DNA from: Thermomicrobiales bacterium | GTDB taxonomy: Bacteria > Chloroflexota > Chloroflexia > Thermomicrobiales > UBA6265 | Reading direction: 5' to 3' | Length of the DNA stretch: 17,209 bases | Assembly: GCA_025937615.1 (NCBI GenBank) | Contig: JAICRA010000003.1 | Span: forward strand, 1 to 17,209 | Shown: positions 14,142 to 17,209 of the stretch, one piece after another | How positions within the stretch are numbered: position 1 is the first letter of the stretch | Layout: each line of letters begins with the position of its first letter | Position numbers and translations under genes: made by a program | Notes under the pieces: model-generated | Told to the model about the DNA's origin: nothing | Database searches by the model: none | The model's input: the letters and a program-made list of their open reading frames with translations, nothing else

Positions 14142-15304
14142 TCGCGAGCGACGGGCAAATGCGCGTGGACGCGTCCGTGCACGAGGAGTGGCGGGATGCA
14201 CGGCGAGTACTGGCCGTCCGCCTCGACAACCTCGGCGATGTGCTGGTTACGACACCGGCTATTCACGCCATGCGGGAATCGCTGCCAGACGCCACGATTA
14301 CATTGCTGGCGAGTCCCGTCGGCGCCCAGGCGGGACGGCTGAACCCTGACCTCAACGAGGTCGTCGTCTACAACGCGCCATGGATGGACCCGTGGAGCCG
14401 CCTTCCCCTCGATCCTGCGCGCGAGATGCAGGCGATCGCCAAGCTCAGCGCCGGACGCTATGACGCGGCCGTGATCTTCTCCTCCTTCCGGCAGAGCCCA
14501 TTACCTGCCGCCTACCTCTGCTACCTGGCGGGAATCCGCCTCCGCTTGGCCGCTTCGATCGACGGACCGGGCTCGCTCCTCACGACCCGACACCGCCACC
14601 CGGAACTGATGATGCACGAGGTGGAGCGGGGTCTCGATCTCGTCGCCGCGGTCGGCATGCGGACGCGTGATGACCGGCTCGTCCTACGCGTCCCGGACGG
14701 CGCCCATGCCGAGATTGCCAGTCTCGCCATCGGCCAGCGACCGCTGGTGGTGGTTCATCCGGGGTGCAGCATGCCGGCCCGCACCTACCCCTGGGAGCAG
14801 TATGTCGAGGTCATCGACCTCTTGGTGCGGAACCTGGACGCACGCGTGGTACTCACCGGCGGGGACGACGAGCGACCGTTGGTCGACGGAATCCTGGCTC
14901 ATGTCGACCCCTGGACCCGTGCCCGGGTCACGGCCGCGGCCGGCTCGCTCGCCTTCCCCGCGTTTTGCGCGCTCGTCGATACCGCCGATGTCGTCGTCAC
15001 GAACAACACCGGTCCCATGCACATGGCGGCGGCTCTTGGCACGCCGGTGGTGGCCCTCTTCGCGCTGACGAATCCTCCGGAGCAGTGGGGACCCTGGAGG
15101 GTACCGCATCGCATGCTCTGGCACGAGGTGCCGTGCCGCCTCTGCTACAGCCGCGTCTGTCCAACGACGCAGGCCTGCTTGCGCGAGGTCGAGCCACAGC
15201 AGGTGGTCGAGGCGGTAGCGGATCTGCTGAGTGAGAGCAGTCTCGCGGGCGCTCCTCAGCAACACACGGCGGCCGAACCGATGCTCTCGGGAGCGCATCG
15301 ATGA
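14138..15304 (+). CDS. Family 9 glycosyltransferase (heptosyltransferase-like), first copy
   Basis: The product is 388 residues, related to WaaC/WaaF heptosyltransferases, which transfer heptose from ADP-heptose to a glycan acceptor at the cytoplasmic face. The start ATG overlaps the hldE stop by four nt (ATGA). The N-terminal Rossmann-like domain has LDNLGDVLVTTPA (29-41), with D34 at the position of the catalytic Asp of GT9 enzymes. The C-terminal, donor-binding domain has HPGCS (207-211) and the canonical TNNTGPMHMAAA (288-299). After it come four cysteines, C333, C336, C341 and C347 (spacing CX2CX4CX5C). The last 25 residues are low complexity. Its location after the ADP-heptose genes makes heptose the most likely donor (inference); the acceptor is unknown. 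Confidence 0.93.
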   Translation: MIASDGQMRVDASVHEEWRDARRVLAVRLDNLGDVLVTTPAIHAMRESLPDATITLLASPVGAQAGRLNPDLNEVVVYNAPWMDPWSRLPLDPAREMQAIAKLSAGRYDAAVIFSSFRQSPLPAAYLCYLAGIRLRLAASIDGPGSLLTTRHRHPELMMHEVERGLDLVAAVGMRTRDDRLVLRVPDGAHAEIASLAIGQRPLVVVHPGCSMPARTYPWEQYVEVIDLLVRNLDARVVLTGGDDERPLVDGILAHVDPWTRARVTAAAGSLAFPAFCALVDTADVVVTNNTGPMHMAAALGTPVVALFALTNPPEQWGPWRVPHRMLWHEVPCRLCYSRVCPTTQACLREVEPQQVVEAVADLLSESSLAGAPQQHTAAEPMLSGAHR

Positions 15305-16389
15305 GCGCCGGGAATTCCTGGCGCGAGGCCCGAAACCTGCTTGCGGTGCGACTCGACAACGCCGGCGACATCGTCATGCTCGGGCCCGCGTTGCGCGCAA
15401 TCAAGACCACCAGCCCCGAGTGCCAGATCACGCTGCTCGCCTCCCCGGCCGGGGCCAAAGCGGCGCCGCTCCTCCCTTGGATCGACTCCGTGCTCGTCTG
15501 GAGATCGATTTGGCAGGATCTTGGGCACCTCCCGTTCGATCCTGGGCGTGAGAACGAGCTCATCCAGCTGATCGCTGAGGGTTCGTTCGACGCCGCGGTG
15601 GTCTTCACCTCGTTCAGTCAGACGCCACATGTTGCGGGGTATGTCTGTTACCTGGCCGGGATCCCCCTACGTGCCGGGGAATCGAAGGAGTTCGGAGGCG
15701 GCACGCTCTCCACCGAGCTGCGCCACACCCAGGACGCCACCCATCAGGTCGACCGCAATCTCCACCTCGTCCACGCTCTCGGCTTCACGCACGTCGACCC
15801 CGCACTGGAGATTGCGATTCCAGACGCCAGCCGGGAGGTCGTCGCGCGGCGCCTCTGGGACGTCGGGATTAGCCCTGATGCGCCGTTCGCACTCCTTCAT
15901 CCGGGTGCGAGCGCGGAAGCCCGCCGCTATCCGGCGGCACGCTTCCATCGTGTGGCCGAGCTCTTGCAGGCGCGGGGATGGCCACTCGTCGTCACGGGGT
16001 GCGAGCGGGAACGAAACCTGCTCGAGATCGTTGTTGGCGACAACAACCGCACACCGATCTTCACTAACCTGTCGATCCAGGAGTTCGCGGCCCTCGTCGC
16101 CCGGGCATCAACGGTCGTCTGCGGCAACACGTTACCCCTGCACCTGGCCGACGCGACTCGCACCCCGGTCGTCGCGCTCTACGCCGGCACGGAGTTGATC
16201 TCGCAGTGGGGTCCTCGCTTTGCGCCATCACGAGTGCTGCAACGAGCCACTGAGTGCACGCCGTGCTACCGCTTCACCTGCCCGATCGGCCTGCCCTGCC
16301 TCGACTTCGATCCCGAAGAGGTCGTCGCGGCAATCGAAGGGCTTGCGCCGCTCACACCAGTTGCCGCACCCGGGATGGTGATGGCATGA
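15301..16389 (+). CDS. Family 9 glycosyltransferase (heptosyltransferase-like), second copy with altered donor motif
   Basis: This 362-residue GT9 protein starts in an ATGA overlap with the previous gene. It is clearly similar to that neighbour along its length: LAVRLDNAGD (14-23, D23 in the catalytic position), ITLLASPAGAK (43-53), DAAVVFTSFSQTP (97-109) and VCYLAGIPLR (115-124), indicating tandem duplication. HPGAS (200-204) is present. In place of the usual (N/D)TGPxHLAAA motif it reads GNTLPLHLADA (275-285), with Gly-Pro replaced by Leu-Pro. The four-cysteine tail is conserved at C319, C322, C327 and C333 with the same spacing as in the first copy. It may use another donor or acceptor, or be a less active partner; the conserved fold and operon position argue against a pseudogene. 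Confidence 0.92.
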   Translation: MSAGNSWREARNLLAVRLDNAGDIVMLGPALRAIKTTSPECQITLLASPAGAKAAPLLPWIDSVLVWRSIWQDLGHLPFDPGRENELIQLIAEGSFDAAVVFTSFSQTPHVAGYVCYLAGIPLRAGESKEFGGGTLSTELRHTQDATHQVDRNLHLVHALGFTHVDPALEIAIPDASREVVARRLWDVGISPDAPFALLHPGASAEARRYPAARFHRVAELLQARGWPLVVTGCERERNLLEIVVGDNNRTPIFTNLSIQEFAALVARASTVVCGNTLPLHLADATRTPVVALYAGTELISQWGPRFAPSRVLQRATECTPCYRFTCPIGLPCLDFDPEEVVAAIEGLAPLTPVAAPGMVMA

Positions 16390-17209
16390 CAGCGCCGACC
16401 CACCGCTACGCTGCGATGAGCCCGGGCGGGAATCCGACGCGGATAGCCATCTTTCAGGCGCTCAATCTGGGGGATCTTCTCTGCACGACGCCCGCGCTGC
16501 GCGCCATCCGGGGTCGATTCCCGGCCGCCGAGATCACCTTCATCGGCCGCCCCTGGGCTGAGGCTTTCGTCTCGCGGCTGTCGACAGTCGATCGCTTCCT
16601 GCCGTTCCCCGGGTATCCGGGGATTGCGGAGTCGCCAGACGGTGCCGCGCAAGCGGTCCCGCGCTGGCCGCGGTTCGACCTCGCCATCCAGATGCATGGA
16701 TCGGGTGCGGTGAGCAACGGGTTCATTGCCGCGCTCGGAGCGACGCGCTCCGCTGGCTTCGGACCGCCTAGTGAACGCCGGCTGACGACGGCGTTGAACT
16801 GGGTCGAGAGCGAGCCGGAGCCGTTGCGCTGGCTGCGGCTTGCGCAGGCGCTCGGCGCCGCACCGGCTGGTCTGCAGACCGAGCTTCCGGTGACTCCCGC
16901 CGAACGGGCCACAGCGGGGGCGCTGCTCGGCCCGCCGGATGGACACCCGGTAATCGGCCTCCACGTCGGCGCATCCGACCCGACCCGGCGCTGGCCAGCG
17001 GAGGCGTTCGCCAGACTTGGCGACCGGCTGGCAGAAGAGCAGCAGACGCGAATCGTCCTGACGGGATCGAATCAGGAGCGACCGCTGACTGCGGCGGTTC
17101 GTCACACGATGAACGCACCGGCGATCGATTTGGCCGGCATGACCGATCTCGGTGAGTTCGCCGCGGTCATCTCGGCCCTCGATCTGCTGGTCACGAACGA
17201 CACCGGCGC
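16386..17209 (+). CDS. Family 9 glycosyltransferase (heptosyltransferase-like), third copy, 3' end outside window
   Basis: Translation from ATG 16386, which overlaps the previous stop in ATGA, stays open for 274 codons to the window edge. An ATG at 16416 is an alternative start just before the first conserved strand. The N-terminal domain carries ALNLGDLLCTTPAL (25-38, catalytic-position D30), and the C-terminal domain begins with LHVGASDPTRRW (192-203). The window ends in TNDTG (270-274), the start of the donor-binding loop, so completeness cannot be judged. It is more distant from the other two copies: it lacks their SFxQ and VCYLAGI/LCYLAGI segments. It may add a different heptose linkage to the same glycan (inference). 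Confidence 0.92.
   Translation, partial: MTAPTHRYAAMSPGGNPTRIAIFQALNLGDLLCTTPALRAIRGRFPAAEITFIGRPWAEAFVSRLSTVDRFLPFPGYPGIAESPDGAAQAVPRWPRFDLAIQMHGSGAVSNGFIAALGATRSAGFGPPSERRLTTALNWVESEPEPLRWLRLAQALGAAPAGLQTELPVTPAERATAGALLGPPDGHPVIGLHVGASDPTRRWPAEAFARLGDRLAEEQQTRIVLTGSNQERPLTAAVRHTMNAPAIDLAGMTDLGEFAAVISALDLLVTNDTG

Overview
The window is high-GC bacterial DNA (roughly 60-65% G+C by eye) with compact, mostly overlapping genes and strong GC bias at third codon positions. The style of the ABC-transporter genes (a twin-arginine signal of the SRRRAL type on a family-5 binding protein) and the presence of P450, MarR, M20 and GT9 genes suggest an environmental, probably Chloroflexota/Thermomicrobia-like bacterium. 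That assignment is inference: no rRNA or marker gene is present to confirm it.

Layout. (1) 1-304: window edge. It may hold the last codons of a plus-strand gene, then an imperfect inverted-repeat block made of GGGTGATG-like words that abuts the P450 stop codon. (2) 305-2351, minus strand: a MarR-type regulator followed by a class I-like bacterial cytochrome P450. Between the MarR gene and the next, divergent gene (2352-2637) lies an AT-rich patch with a candidate promoter and a small palindrome. (3) 2638-2961: a small secreted or membrane-tethered Ala/Pro-rich protein. (4) 3084-9202, plus strand: a peptide-type ABC importer (two permeases and a Tat-exported binding protein, without ATPase genes in the window), then a covalent-flavin amine oxidase of the sarcosine/N-methyltryptophan oxidase family, then an M20 metallopeptidase/deacylase. 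Together these read as an uptake-and-catabolism unit for a peptide-like or N-alkylated amino-acid substrate. A very strong 14-bp hairpin separates the binding protein from the oxidase. (5) 9258-11021, minus strand: a small conserved-looking protein and a RclA/mercuric-reductase-like flavin disulfide oxidoreductase, 21 nt apart. (6) 11022-11351: a 330-bp divergent intergenic region. (7) 11352 to the right edge: a tightly overlapping operon gmhA-gmhB-hldE-GT9-GT9-GT9. Its first three genes cover the route from sedoheptulose 7-phosphate to ADP-D-glycero-beta-D-manno-heptose, and the next three are heptosyltransferase-like family 9 glycosyltransferases, the last cut by the window end.

The most interesting region is the heptose operon. 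A complete ADP-heptose supply route is coupled by 1- or 4-nt overlaps to three GT9 enzymes, two of which look like a tandem duplication with a shared four-cysteine tail, and one of these has an altered donor-binding motif. The hldD epimerase is not seen in the window. If the host is a monoderm or LPS-lacking Chloroflexota member, this would point to a heptose-containing glycan other than classical LPS core. Nothing here is clearly a wholly new type of system; the remaining novelty lies in active-site substitutions, intergenic repeats and the small secreted protein.
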